A DNA stretch of 39,401 nucleotides from Bacteriovoracia bacterium. Lineage in GTDB: Bacteria > Bdellovibrionota > Bacteriovoracia > Bacteriovoracales > Bacteriovoracaceae. The notes beneath the pieces are model-generated. The model was given only the letters and a program-made list of their open reading frames with translations. It did no database searches and was not told the DNA's origin. Where the stretch lies: the NCBI GenBank assembly GCA_030427595.1, contig JAUIBX010000008.1, positions 1-39,401 of the forward strand, written 5' to 3'. This document shows, piece after piece, positions 6,777 to 15,123 of the stretch (position 1 is the first letter of the stretch; each line of letters begins with the position of its first letter). Position numbers and translations under genes: made by a program.

Positions 6777-8716
6777 TGAACCTCCTCAAAATCATCTCCC
6801 ACTTCATCAAGATAACGACGACAACTTTCTGATAGTGCTTTCTTCTTTTGAATGGCCTCATTAAGTACCCTAAAGTGAACGAGAGAATGAACACTCATGT
6901 CATGAGGTTTCTCCTGCAGGTCAAAACCTCCTTCTTGACCAGGCGCCAGCATCGAACAAGTGAAAAGGTCTTCACTATCTCTGTAAGCAGCAAAGGCGAG
7001 AAGATCCGCAGTGTCTTCCTCCGTAGTTCTCTTATCACCCTCATGAAAAAAGGGTGTCATGCCATTATGATTGTTATTTTTCGCATTTTCATAAGTTTTT
7101 AAAGCACAACTTCTCAGAGACTTAAAATGTTCTTTACTTTCTTTAGAACCATCATCCTTGGTAAAGAGGTAGCTCACAAAGTGAGAAAGCTCATGAGAGA
7201 CCACATCTTCACCATGATGGGCATGCTCACAAGAAAAGGGTGACACATTGATATTATTCTTTTCAAAATCAAGACTACGGTCCATAAACATGGCCTCATC
7301 TGAAGAAAAGGCCTCCAAAGGAACAAAGTAATCACTGCCGGTAACATAAGGGCCAGGCTCACATACTTGTTCAACAGGAAGAAAAGGGTTGTGAAGATCA
7401 TTTTCATCCAAGTTAGACTGATACCAAGTCAGTAAGAAGACATCATCAATTTGCTCAATTCTGTCCATATAAGGCAGGCTTCTTTCAGCATTAGAAATTC
7501 TATTAAAAAGCTCACCATCGAAGTTTTGAATACCTGCTTCAATATTAGGAAAAAGAAAATTGAGGTCATTATCAATGGCGCGCCCTAACTCACGGGCCGT
7601 TCTTTGGGAGAACTTTTTAAGGACTTTATTCTTATAATTTTCAATAATCTTTGGAAGGCGTTCTTTAAAGTTTTGAATGCCAGACTCACTTCCAAAACTC
7701 TTACTCACTATAAGGTCTTGGCAATTTCGTATAGCAGAGTAGGGATTAAAGTCCTCATTTCTTTGACGAAAGCCTTTCAATGAATCCTTTAAATTTAATT
7801 GGGAAAGCTCTTTTCTTACATAGGATAAACAAGGACCACTTTGACAGCTAGGTTTAATGGCCTCATTGCCACCACCATCACTTGGAGAAAGATTATCCTC
7901 TAAGCCGATGATCGCGCCGGCAAGTCTCTGGGCATCTTCAAGATAAGCATCGCCCTCGCGATCTCTGATAAACTCCTCAACATAATCGATCATTCTTTGG
8001 CTTTCATCATAGAGAAGGCCATCACTTCCGCTTCTCTCAAGCTCTTCTTTTAGCTCACGAATTCTCATGCGCGCTTTTTCAAATACTTCAGCTGGCGTTA
8101 AAACCCCATTATAGGCTTGTATAGTCCAAGGACCACTGATTACACTTTGCCGGTACTTTTCTTGAAAGTCAGACAGGGCCTTTGAAAACTCCTCCCCCCT
8201 CTCGTGGGGCAAAGTCGAAACAGTTAACCTCTCCTCTAATGGTTTACTCAAGTCAACTGAGGTTCTTAAGAGAGGTTGAAATATAGCTTGGGCATATTTT
8301 TGTTGAAGCTCAGTATTAGTGTTTATGGAGTTAAGACCTGAGCTCTCTCTATTCAAACGTCTTTCTATTTCATCCGCTAAAATTTCATTGGTATCTTGAA
8401 AATAATTTCCTAGAGAGGAGATGTCCTCTTCAAGATGAGGGAAGCGCTCAAGCACACTCGAATCTGTTGCCTCACTAAAGTTTTCATCCGTTAAGTAAAC
8501 ACTATCTACCTGATCAGCAGTACCGCAAAGATCAACCATACATTGCTGGAGGTTTTCTTTTTTAAAGCTCACTTGATTATTACGACATTTATTTTCCATC
8601 TCCCCATGAGGAGCGGAATTTAGTTGCAAAAGTTGATAGACGGGATCTGTTAGGTTTTGGGCCCAAAGACCTGGTGTCAGAAGTGTCATGAGGAGGATAA
8701 TTTTAGTCATTTTCAC
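6758..8716 (-). CDS. Secreted putative zinc metallopeptidase (HExxH)
   Basis: 652 residues with a signal peptide (MKMTKIILLMTLLTPGLWA). The C-terminal third carries HELSH (His508, Glu509, His512), the zinc-binding HExxH motif, set in VVSHELSHFVSYLF. About 55 residues later comes EEDTADLLAFAAY, whose acidic residues (566-571) could supply the third zinc ligand as in gluzincin-type peptidases. The N-terminal ~430 residues are mainly predicted helical with a charged, coiled-coil-like run around 200-250, and there are ten or more cysteines, suggesting disulfides in the exported protein. No named family recognised. The gene overlaps the small secreted protein at 6378-6776. Peptidase activity is inferred from the motif; the export signal is clear. 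Confidence 0.75.
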   Translation of the reverse strand: MKMTKIILLMTLLTPGLWAQNLTDPVYQLLQLNSAPHGEMENKCRNNQVSFKKENLQQCMVDLCGTADQVDSVYLTDENFSEATDSSVLERFPHLEEDISSLGNYFQDTNEILADEIERRLNRESSGLNSINTNTELQQKYAQAIFQPLLRTSVDLSKPLEERLTVSTLPHERGEEFSKALSDFQEKYRQSVISGPWTIQAYNGVLTPAEVFEKARMRIRELKEELERSGSDGLLYDESQRMIDYVEEFIRDREGDAYLEDAQRLAGAIIGLEDNLSPSDGGGNEAIKPSCQSGPCLSYVRKELSQLNLKDSLKGFRQRNEDFNPYSAIRNCQDLIVSKSFGSESGIQNFKERLPKIIENYKNKVLKKFSQRTARELGRAIDNDLNFLFPNIEAGIQNFDGELFNRISNAERSLPYMDRIEQIDDVFLLTWYQSNLDENDLHNPFLPVEQVCEPGPYVTGSDYFVPLEAFSSDEAMFMDRSLDFEKNNINVSPFSCEHAHHGEDVVSHELSHFVSYLFTKDDGSKESKEHFKSLRSCALKTYENAKNNNHNGMTPFFHEGDKRTTEEDTADLLAFAAYRDSEDLFTCSMLAPGQEGGFDLQEKPHDMSVHSLVHFRVLNEAIQKKKALSESCRRYLDEVGDDFEEVQCIDSL

Positions 8717-8763
8717 CTTGGTCTATTCGGTAAAAACCAAGGAAAACATAAGGTCTTTATCAT

Positions 8764-8793
8764 AAAAAACCCCCGTGATTTCGGGGGTTTTTT
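8764..8793 (-). terminator. Intrinsic (Rho-independent) terminator, structurally bidirectional
   Basis: A perfect 6-bp GC stem (CCCCCG at 8770-8775 with CGGGGG at 8782-8787) and a 6-base loop is flanked by six A on one side (8764-8769) and six T on the other (8788-8793). It therefore works as a terminator read from either strand. Placed after the DUF2892 gene (stop at 8849) on the minus strand, it most likely ends that transcript and insulates the metalloprotease gene starting at 8716. Confidence 0.93.
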
Positions 8794-8848
8794 CATGGTG
8801 GGACAAGGGTATGTAGGGATTGGGAAGTAGGCGTCCCCCCATAAATTG

Positions 8849-9040
8849 TTACTTTTTGAGGGGACAGGTGGAAATTCCCATAAGGGAATATAGCGGGCAG
8901 TACCCCACAAGTCCGGTTAACAAAGGAATCACTCCGATGTAGCCCAGTGGACTTTGAGGACCAATGAAGGCGAGAGAAAGAACGCCTAGCCCCACCGCTA
9001 TCCTGATCGTTCGATCAAGACTTCCTTCGTTTTTCGTCAT
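8849..9040 (-). CDS. DUF2892 (YgaP-like) small inner-membrane protein
   Basis: 63 residues: a short charged N-terminus (MTKNEGSLDRTIRIAVG), then two hydrophobic helices separated by a short loop (SPLGYIG), and GYCPLYSLMGISTCPLKK at the end. This is the typical pattern of the DUF2892 / YgaP transmembrane domain (PF11127), including the C-P-L-Y and TCP cysteines. The start is the ATG at 9038-9040, because a strong AAGGAGGT (9045-9052) sits 4 nt ahead of it. A longer frame beginning at 9079 would run through this Shine-Dalgarno and is unlikely. It is monocistronic, with the terminator at 8764-8793 downstream. The family's function is not well defined; in YgaP it anchors a rhodanese domain, which is absent here. 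Confidence 0.9.
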   Translation of the reverse strand: MTKNEGSLDRTIRIAVGLGVLSLAFIGPQSPLGYIGVIPLLTGLVGYCPLYSLMGISTCPLKK

Positions 9041-9125
9041 TAAGACCTCCTTTGGAAATGTCTTATTTATCTGACACATTCATCATAAGGTTTTAGTATC
9101 TATTGGAATCTGATTTGGCTCATGT

Positions 9126-9154
9126 TTGGACAATAATTTAGTCATATTTATAAG
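9126..9154 (+). promoter_or_regulatory. Candidate sigma70 promoter for the RND permease
   Basis: TTGGAC (9126-9131) and TATAAG (9149-9154) are separated by exactly 17 nt, upstream of the RND gene at 9249. This gives a leader of roughly 90 nt. Matches to consensus are 4 of 6 in each box. It is a pattern match only. Confidence 0.4.
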
Positions 9155-9248
9155 GTTACTCCGCTTAGAATCATGACCTTCATCAAATAAAAAAGACCGA
9201 ATTCGTGGAATAATAAATGTCAGGAAACTTGCTAAAGGGCAGTGAATT

Positions 9249-12200
9249 ATGAATTGGACTGGAAATCTTGCATACTTCTTTATCAAAAAAGGAAAACTCA
9301 CTTTTCTGATTCTCATTTCCCTCTTTCTTTGGGGCTATATGAGCTTCTTGGCCACCCCAAAGAAGTATAACCCCACTATTGTTGCCCCCGCTTTCCAGGT
9401 GACAGTTAAGGCCCCTGGCTCTAGCCAAGAAGAAGTTCTCGAACAAATCACCAAACCTCTTGAAAATGTCATCACTGATATTGACGGCGTTGAAGATATT
9501 TACTCCGTAACTTTTGAAGGGGGAATGGTTGTCATCAATGTCAATTTCTACGTGGGAGAAGACCTCAATCAAGCTAAGGTCTCTCTTTCTGATCGCCTAA
9601 GAAGTGATCAGTCCCTCGCCCCACTTGGTATTATGGAACCAGAGATCGTCACTCTTAATCCGGAAGAGGTTCCCGTTCTTACCATTGCTCTCACTTCTGA
9701 TAAGCTTGACCCTATTGATTTGCGAAAGAAGGCATGGTTGGTGCGCGATCAACTTTCTCAAGTAGACGGCACTAGTCGCATCTCCGTCTATGGTGGCCTT
9801 AGAAGAGAGCTGCAAATCGAAGTGGACCCAAGAAAGCTTAAAGATTACGGTGTATCTCTAGATCATATTGAAGGTGCCCTTAAGCAAAATAATGCCTACC
9901 TTCCAAGTGGTGTCATTAAAGGGGCGAACGAATACCACCCAGTAGAGGTTAATGCTTGGGTGAAAAACCCCAACGAAATAAAAGACATTATTCTCATTAC
10001 AAATGACACCATTGATATTAAGTTAGCTGACGTTGCCACCATCAAGGAAACGCCTCAAGAAAGAGAGAGTTTCATTCGTCACCTCTCAAAAAACAAAGAT
10101 ATCGTAAAAGAAGTTGAAGATGTCGTCCTCCTAGCGGTTTCAAAGCTTCAAGGAGAAAATATCTCAGATGTGACAAGTAAGGTTGATGAGCATCTAAAAA
10201 AGAATAAAAGCCTCTTTTCTAACCAAGGATTTAAGGCAGAAGTCATCGTTGATAAAGGCCAAACCGCTAAAGAAGAAATTGATGGGCTTCTTATCAATCT
10301 CATTAGTTCAATTGTCATTGTTATCATTGTTCTCTTTTTCTTTCTCAACATTAAGGCCGCGGCCCTAGTTGCCATCGCCATTCCCCTCACCTTGGCCTCC
10401 GTATTTGGTTTTGCCTTCCTCTTTGATCAAACAATCAATCGTATTACCCTTTTTGCGCTTATTCTCTCGCTTGGGATGCTAGTTGATAACGCCACTGTCG
10501 TTATTGAAAATATCGTTCGTATGGCAGGCTCAAAGAAGAAATTAACTGAGTTAGATTTTGCTGAAGCCGTTAATGAAGTTGGCCCTGGGCTTTTCATGTC
10601 CACCGTAACAACTGTTTTGGCCTTCATCCCCATGGCCTTTATTACAGGAATGATGGGTCCCTATATGGGTCCCATTCCCTTCTTTATACCCGTTGCCTTG
10701 GTGATGGCCCTTTTTATCAGTTACTCCATCAACCCTTGGATGGCCTCAGTTCTCATAAAAAGACCACCAGAGGATGATCACTCTAAAGGGCATAAGCCTA
10801 ACTCCCTTGAAGTGGCAGGTAAAAAGTTTCTCCACAGTTATCGTGTCCTCATAAGAAAGCTTATTAGCTCCACCAAAGCACGAGTTGGCTTTCTTTTGAC
10901 TATCTTCTTCATTCTTTTAGGTGTCAGTACATTTCCTTTCGTCAAACTTTTAAAATTTCGCATGCTTCCTAAGGCCAATGTTGATCAGTTTTTTCTCTAT
11001 GTGGATCTTCCGGAGAACTCCCCACTAGAGAAGACCTATGATGTGGCAAAAGTTTTAGAAAAGAAGCTTCTCAAATTTAAAGAAGTGAAAATGGTTCAGT
11101 CCTACGTAGGAGCTCCTCCAGTCATTGACTTCAATGGGCTTTTTAAAGGGGTTTCAGCACGCATGAACCCCTATCAGGCGACAATGCGAGTAGGACTCCT
11201 GCCAGATGATCAAAGAGAGGCGACAAGTGAAGAGCTGGTTCTTAAGTGGCGCCCCCTTCTTAATGACATTGTATCGGATGAGGTCACTCTACAACTTATT
11301 GAAGACCCTCCAGGCCCTCCTGTTCTTTCAACTGTTCTTATGAGGATACAAGGGGATCGTGGCGTCGATCTTGTTAAAGAAGCTAAGGCCCTTAACCCCT
11401 TCTTTACCAGTGTAGAAGAAGTTGTCGACACCGATGTCAGCAGACCTCTTGAGGAAGACAAATACCTCACTCAAGAGTTGGTTGTTAATCATTATGAGGC
11501 TTCAAGAGTTCGTATTCCACCGGCCCAAATTATCCAAACCCTAAGAAGTCTCTATTCAGGTCGAGTCATTGGCGTCTATCACAACCCTGAAAATATTGAA
11601 CAAGAAGTCATTTCGTTGAGAATTCCAAGAGATTATCGTAACAAAATAGAACAATTAAAGAACATTAGCTTGAGAAACCCGTTACGAATTTCTGTGCCAC
11701 TCAGTCGCTTGGTGAGCTTTAAAGAAAAGCCTACGACCTTCCCATTAAGAAGAGAGAATCATCGCAATACCATCTACCTTACGGGAGAGATGGGAGCACG
11801 TTCAGTGACTTACGCAGGTATCGATCTTCTTCTTAAGCTTGTTGATCATCGCCTAGCCGACGGCAACGGAACTCTAAAGTCATGGAACCTCTTTGGTGCC
11901 CATTACCAAACTCCAGAGGGCAAGAATGTTTACCTCAATATTGGTGGTGAGTGGGAGCTAACCCTAGAAGTCTTTAGAGATCTCATGCTTGCCATGGCCG
12001 TAGCGATCGTCATTATTTACATTGTTCTTGTGGCCCAATTTAATTCCTTTAAGGAGCCCTTAATTATTATGTCGACCATTCCCCTATCGGTTATTGGGGT
12101 CTTTCCGGGCTTTGCTATTCTCAATGCCATTAATGGAGAATACTTCACAGCGACAAGTATGATCGGCGTGATTGCCCTTGCCGGAATTGCGGTTAATAAT

Positions 12201-12488
12201 TCAATTATTCTGCTCGAATACCTCAATTCTTTAAAAATTAAAGAGCTCGATTTAGTCGATGCCTTAGTGGAAGCGTGTGCGACTCGTCTGCGTCCTATTG
12301 CTCTTACCACTATTACTACAATGCTAGGCTCTATGACGATCCTAGGTGACCCGGTTTGGTCAGGTTTGGCCTGGGCCATTATTCTTGGACTAGGTATGAG
12401 CTCAACTCTCATCCTCTTTGTCTTTCCCCTTCTCTACTACTCATTGGGGAAAAAGACATGGCCGAACTTCCATAATGATGTAAACTAA
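9249..12488 (+). CDS. RND-type efflux transporter permease subunit (AcrB-like)
   Basis: 1079 residues, the usual size of a full RND pump subunit. The N-terminal membrane helix (about 15-33) is followed by the porter domain (FQVTVKAPGSSQEEVLEQITKP is the usual start), then helices 2-6, a second periplasmic loop, and helices 8-12 at the C-terminus. In helix 4 the proton-relay motif reads LGMLVDNATVVIEN with Asp413 followed by Asn414; AcrB has two Asp here. Such VDN variants occur in other RND branches. The ATG is preceded by AAAGGG at 9 nt. No periplasmic adaptor (MFP) or TolC-like gene lies beside it; the next gene is a porin-like barrel, 7 nt after the stop. Proton-driven export is the family role; substrate is unknown. 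Confidence 0.93.
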   Translation: MNWTGNLAYFFIKKGKLTFLILISLFLWGYMSFLATPKKYNPTIVAPAFQVTVKAPGSSQEEVLEQITKPLENVITDIDGVEDIYSVTFEGGMVVINVNFYVGEDLNQAKVSLSDRLRSDQSLAPLGIMEPEIVTLNPEEVPVLTIALTSDKLDPIDLRKKAWLVRDQLSQVDGTSRISVYGGLRRELQIEVDPRKLKDYGVSLDHIEGALKQNNAYLPSGVIKGANEYHPVEVNAWVKNPNEIKDIILITNDTIDIKLADVATIKETPQERESFIRHLSKNKDIVKEVEDVVLLAVSKLQGENISDVTSKVDEHLKKNKSLFSNQGFKAEVIVDKGQTAKEEIDGLLINLISSIVIVIIVLFFFLNIKAAALVAIAIPLTLASVFGFAFLFDQTINRITLFALILSLGMLVDNATVVIENIVRMAGSKKKLTELDFAEAVNEVGPGLFMSTVTTVLAFIPMAFITGMMGPYMGPIPFFIPVALVMALFISYSINPWMASVLIKRPPEDDHSKGHKPNSLEVAGKKFLHSYRVLIRKLISSTKARVGFLLTIFFILLGVSTFPFVKLLKFRMLPKANVDQFFLYVDLPENSPLEKTYDVAKVLEKKLLKFKEVKMVQSYVGAPPVIDFNGLFKGVSARMNPYQATMRVGLLPDDQREATSEELVLKWRPLLNDIVSDEVTLQLIEDPPGPPVLSTVLMRIQGDRGVDLVKEAKALNPFFTSVEEVVDTDVSRPLEEDKYLTQELVVNHYEASRVRIPPAQIIQTLRSLYSGRVIGVYHNPENIEQEVISLRIPRDYRNKIEQLKNISLRNPLRISVPLSRLVSFKEKPTTFPLRRENHRNTIYLTGEMGARSVTYAGIDLLLKLVDHRLADGNGTLKSWNLFGAHYQTPEGKNVYLNIGGEWELTLEVFRDLMLAMAVAIVIIYIVLVAQFNSFKEPLIIMSTIPLSVIGVFPGFAILNAINGEYFTATSMIGVIALAGIAVNNSIILLEYLNSLKIKELDLVDALVEACATRLRPIALTTITTMLGSMTILGDPVWSGLAWAIILGLGMSSTLILFVFPLLYYSLGKKTWPNFHNDVN

Positions 12489-12495
12489 TTAGTTG

Positions 12496-13629
12496 ATGAA
12501 TCAACTTAAGAAAGTCTGTCTTTTATTATTTTTTCTTTGCTCCTCCCTGACCTCGTTTTCTAAAGAAGAGAGAAAGGGATGGGGCCTTTCCTTAGGCGAA
12601 GGTACCGCCAATATTCGTATTGGTGGTCGCCTGCAAGGTATTGGATCTTATAACCCGGGAAGTGGTTTTAAAGACCTTTATTTGAGACGCGCACGAGTCA
12701 ATCTTCAGTATCAAACTCAAAATTTTCATATGATTTATGTGGAGCTTCGAAATGATAACTCCACCCGTGAGGATCGAGGCGAAGGAAGCCTTTTTATTGG
12801 CGATGCTTTTTACGAAATTCCTATCGACATACCTTTCATTGACGACCTCACCCTCTTTCGCTCAAAAGTTGATGTCTCTTACTCCCAAACCTCAAGCTCC
12901 AAAAACCTCATTCACCCCAACCGCTCACGGGTAAGTGACTACGCCGCCAACTTTGTGGTCCACAATAGACGGGCCAATAATATCCAAATTAATGGTGGCA
13001 ACGATTGGATGACCTACCAACTTGTCATTAGTGACGGCATTCAAAATGAAGAGGTTGAAGAGGCCTTTGGCAATGTCACTGTTTCGGGTATTGCTCAACA
13101 AAAGCTTACGATTGGGGCCAAAGCCCGTTTCTATTTATGGGGAGAAAAAGCTGAACTTCAAGAAACCTTTTATGGGGCCAAGAAAACCTTAAGTTTTGGC
13201 CTTGGAGCCTTCACCAATTCAGACATCCGCTACACCCTAAGTAATGGCGAAGAGATTGCCCACTCAAGAAGCCTCTATAATGCTGAACTCTCCTTTGCCT
13301 GGGATAATTTTCGCTTTCTTGCTGAGGGACTCTACTTTCAGGGGGACACTCTTAACCCAAGTCAGAGACGCTTCGGCGATGCCTGGGGAACTTACATGAG
13401 AAGTGAATATATCATGGGCAAGATCGCTCCCTACATAGGCCTAAGTTACTTACGAAGAGACAAAGAAAATAGTGATACAAATGAATCGAGCCAGCTTGTT
13501 GGCATCAATTACTACGCTCAAAATAAAACGCGACGCTATGGTGTATCCTTTCAAAATCTTGAGTATGGAAACATTCTAAGTAGCCGAAATAAAAAGGAAG
13601 TCATGACCTACATCATGATGGATTATTAG
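12496..13629 (+). CDS. Outer-membrane porin, OprO/OprP-like (Porin_O_P)
   Basis: 377 residues from the ATG at 12496; a TTG three bases upstream would only add one residue. The signal peptide is MNQLKKVCLLLFFLCSSLTSFS. The mature N-terminus has the Porin_O_P pattern (PF07396): IRIGGRLQ, then LYLRRARVNLQYQ and a following acidic strand, as in phosphate/polyphosphate-selective porins. Alternating aromatic strands continue to the C-terminus, which ends in MTYIMMDY. The gene begins 7 nt after the RND stop with no obvious Shine-Dalgarno of its own, so translation is probably coupled to the pump gene. It is not a TolC-type channel, so a direct role as pump exit duct is doubtful. Barrel call is firm; the subfamily is likely; substrate is unknown. 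Confidence 0.8.
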   Translation: MNQLKKVCLLLFFLCSSLTSFSKEERKGWGLSLGEGTANIRIGGRLQGIGSYNPGSGFKDLYLRRARVNLQYQTQNFHMIYVELRNDNSTREDRGEGSLFIGDAFYEIPIDIPFIDDLTLFRSKVDVSYSQTSSSKNLIHPNRSRVSDYAANFVVHNRRANNIQINGGNDWMTYQLVISDGIQNEEVEEAFGNVTVSGIAQQKLTIGAKARFYLWGEKAELQETFYGAKKTLSFGLGAFTNSDIRYTLSNGEEIAHSRSLYNAELSFAWDNFRFLAEGLYFQGDTLNPSQRRFGDAWGTYMRSEYIMGKIAPYIGLSYLRRDKENSDTNESSQLVGINYYAQNKTRRYGVSFQNLEYGNILSSRNKKEVMTYIMMDY

Positions 13630-13665
13630 GTAAGTTTTTCAAAAAGCTCGCTTCCACTTTGCACA

Positions 13666-13717
13666 TAGTCCTGAAATTACTAAATTTCTCCTACCCTTAA
13701 AAACAAACTCAGGACTA
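13666..13717 (+). promoter_or_regulatory. Inverted repeat that would hide the Shine-Dalgarno of the 13721 gene
   Basis: TAGTCCTGA (13666-13674) and TCAGGACTA (13709-13717) are perfect 9-nt complements around a 34-nt loop. The right arm contains the AGGA (13711-13714) that serves as Shine-Dalgarno for the ATG at 13721. In RNA the stem would close the ribosome site. It could equally be a DNA operator; no regulator is identified. Confidence 0.45.
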
Positions 13718-13720
13718 ATA

Positions 13721-14653
13721 ATGAAACCAATTCTTTCTTTTCTTATCCTCTTCTTAATGAGTGCACCTCTCCTTGCTCAATACAAAGGCGAAGTTTCCTT
13801 TTCTCAAGAAGAGATTGACCATCATGCAAAGACAATAAAAGACCTCACTGAAACATCACGAAACTGTCTGCTTCGCTACAAGAGAGAGCATGAAGAATTC
13901 TATCAAAGAACTTGCATCAAAAATTTTTGGGGCAAGAAGAAATGCCTTTCAAAATTCTATGGAGAAAGACGCTATACCAAAGTTAAGGGTTCACGCCGCT
14001 CTGATGGAAAGAAGCTTGATTACCTCCCCCGTGAACTCGAAAAAGAAGGATTCAATCCTGAACTTGTCAATTATATGGAGGCCACAAGTTGTGTCGGCCT
14101 CGCTCTTCAATGCCTAAAAGAAGGCTTTCAATCAACAGGGCAAAAAGAACAGTGGGATCGCATTATGACCTTTGTTCGTGCCAATAATGTCGGTGGAACT
14201 GCCCTACAGGATGCTCTTCAAAAAATTGGCTGGAAAATTTATTACTGGAACCCCGTGCCCCACACCAATCTTGTTGAAGCCGCAAAGGAATGGGACAAGG
14301 AAGAGAGAAATTGGCTTTCTAAAGGCTGGCATGCTTTTCGTTATGCCAAGGTCATGAATGAAGGAACCTATTGGTTTAATGTGGTTGATGATGCCAATGA
14401 TTTGGTTGGTTTTGGTGACCAAATCCCCAATAAACTGTATGACTTCCCCTTCTGGGTAGGAACAGCAAATACGGGTTATCACGTTTTTCCAGGTACCTTT
14501 GAGAAGGTGGTTGAGGCCCATAGTACCCGCCATATCACGGCCTTTGATAACCTAGAATTCAGTGATTTCAACCCCTTCGCCGAGGGTGGTGGCCCACGCT
14601 GGACCAATTCTGAGAAATATCGCTCAGGTCTTTTTGCCCTACCTCCTCTTTAA
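13721..14653 (+). CDS. Secreted protein of unknown function, possible cysteine-hydrolase fold
   Basis: 310 residues with a signal peptide (MKPILSFLILFLMSAPLLAQ). A basic, cysteine-bearing segment (Cys49, 65, 75) precedes a domain with Cys124 in ATSCVGLALQCL and later His254 (GYHVFPG) and His267 (VVEAHST). Cys at the start of a helix with a distant His resembles NlpC/P60- or CHAP-like hydrolases, but the similarity is thin and I would not assign the family. The ATG has AGGA 6 nt ahead, within the inverted repeat described separately. The next gene is also secreted and on the same strand, 44 nt downstream. The protein most likely acts in the periplasm or outside the cell. Confidence 0.75.
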   Translation: MKPILSFLILFLMSAPLLAQYKGEVSFSQEEIDHHAKTIKDLTETSRNCLLRYKREHEEFYQRTCIKNFWGKKKCLSKFYGERRYTKVKGSRRSDGKKLDYLPRELEKEGFNPELVNYMEATSCVGLALQCLKEGFQSTGQKEQWDRIMTFVRANNVGGTALQDALQKIGWKIYYWNPVPHTNLVEAAKEWDKEERNWLSKGWHAFRYAKVMNEGTYWFNVVDDANDLVGFGDQIPNKLYDFPFWVGTANTGYHVFPGTFEKVVEAHSTRHITAFDNLEFSDFNPFAEGGGPRWTNSEKYRSGLFALPPL

Positions 14654-14697
14654 ATAAACCCTTAATTTTTCTCAATTAATAGTCCGAAAAGAGCCTT

Positions 14698-15066
14698 ATG
14701 AAAAAGACTCTTTTCTTTATTTTTGTCTTCACAATTTTTCCCTCCCTTATGGCCAACGAGGACCTTGAAAGGCTGGTGACCTTAGCTGAAGATTCACGCG
14801 ATGTCGTTGTTGAACTTGAAGACCCTCAAGACGAATTTGTCCTTGATGAAGAAACCTCTGACTTCATTTTTTCTCTTCAAGAACTTGATAAGGAAATTGC
14901 GGCCATTGTCCCAGACTCTTTAATCGATCCCAACCAAGAAAACCCAGGTCCGGGAAGTGCTATGCCTCACGATCCCTGTGCCGATCAGTATTCTATTGAT
15001 CAGGCCCTTCCCGATCGTATTCAAGGTCGTAAGTTTCAACTCTACTTCACAGCGACTTTTAGTTAA
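14698..15066 (+). CDS. Secreted N-terminal fragment, collinear with the 15124 gene
   Basis: 122 residues with a signal peptide (MKKTLFFIFVFTIFPSLMA) followed by an unusually acidic stretch (many Glu and Asp between residues 20 and 65) and a short proline-rich segment (NPGPGSAMPHDPC). It ends at TAA 15064-15066, just after a strand-like FQLYFTATFS. The frame continues past the stop without interruption into the 544-residue ORF at 15124. On its own it has no recognisable domain. It most likely is the leader and first domain of a single protein of about 686 codons rather than an independent gene. If the stop is real, the product would be a small exported acidic protein. Confidence 0.6.
   Translation: MKKTLFFIFVFTIFPSLMANEDLERLVTLAEDSRDVVVELEDPQDEFVLDEETSDFIFSLQELDKEIAAIVPDSLIDPNQENPGPGSAMPHDPCADQYSIDQALPDRIQGRKFQLYFTATFS
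15064..15066 (+). other. In-frame TAA splitting one long secreted-protein frame
   Basis: The frame opened at 14698 reads FTATFS-stop-GAELGLNPGFAGKNNY and then on through ATG 15124 to 16758. The 19 codons between the TAA and the next ATG are open and coding-like. The downstream part ends as an outer-membrane barrel but has no signal peptide of its own. This makes the TAA look like an interruption of one gene. Confidence 0.65.
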
Positions 15067-15123
15067 GGTGCTGAGCTTGGCTTAAACCCAGGCTTTGCGG
15101 GAAAAAATAATTATCGCAACTTT

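Noticed and set aside
8713-8910. Minus-strand 65-codon open frame
   Set aside because: It runs across the intrinsic terminator and the end of the DUF2892 gene and its product has no protein-like pattern.
9041-9316. Longer starts or extra minus-strand frames ahead of the DUF2892 gene
   Set aside because: They cross the strong Shine-Dalgarno at 9045-9052 or overlap the RND gene antisense.
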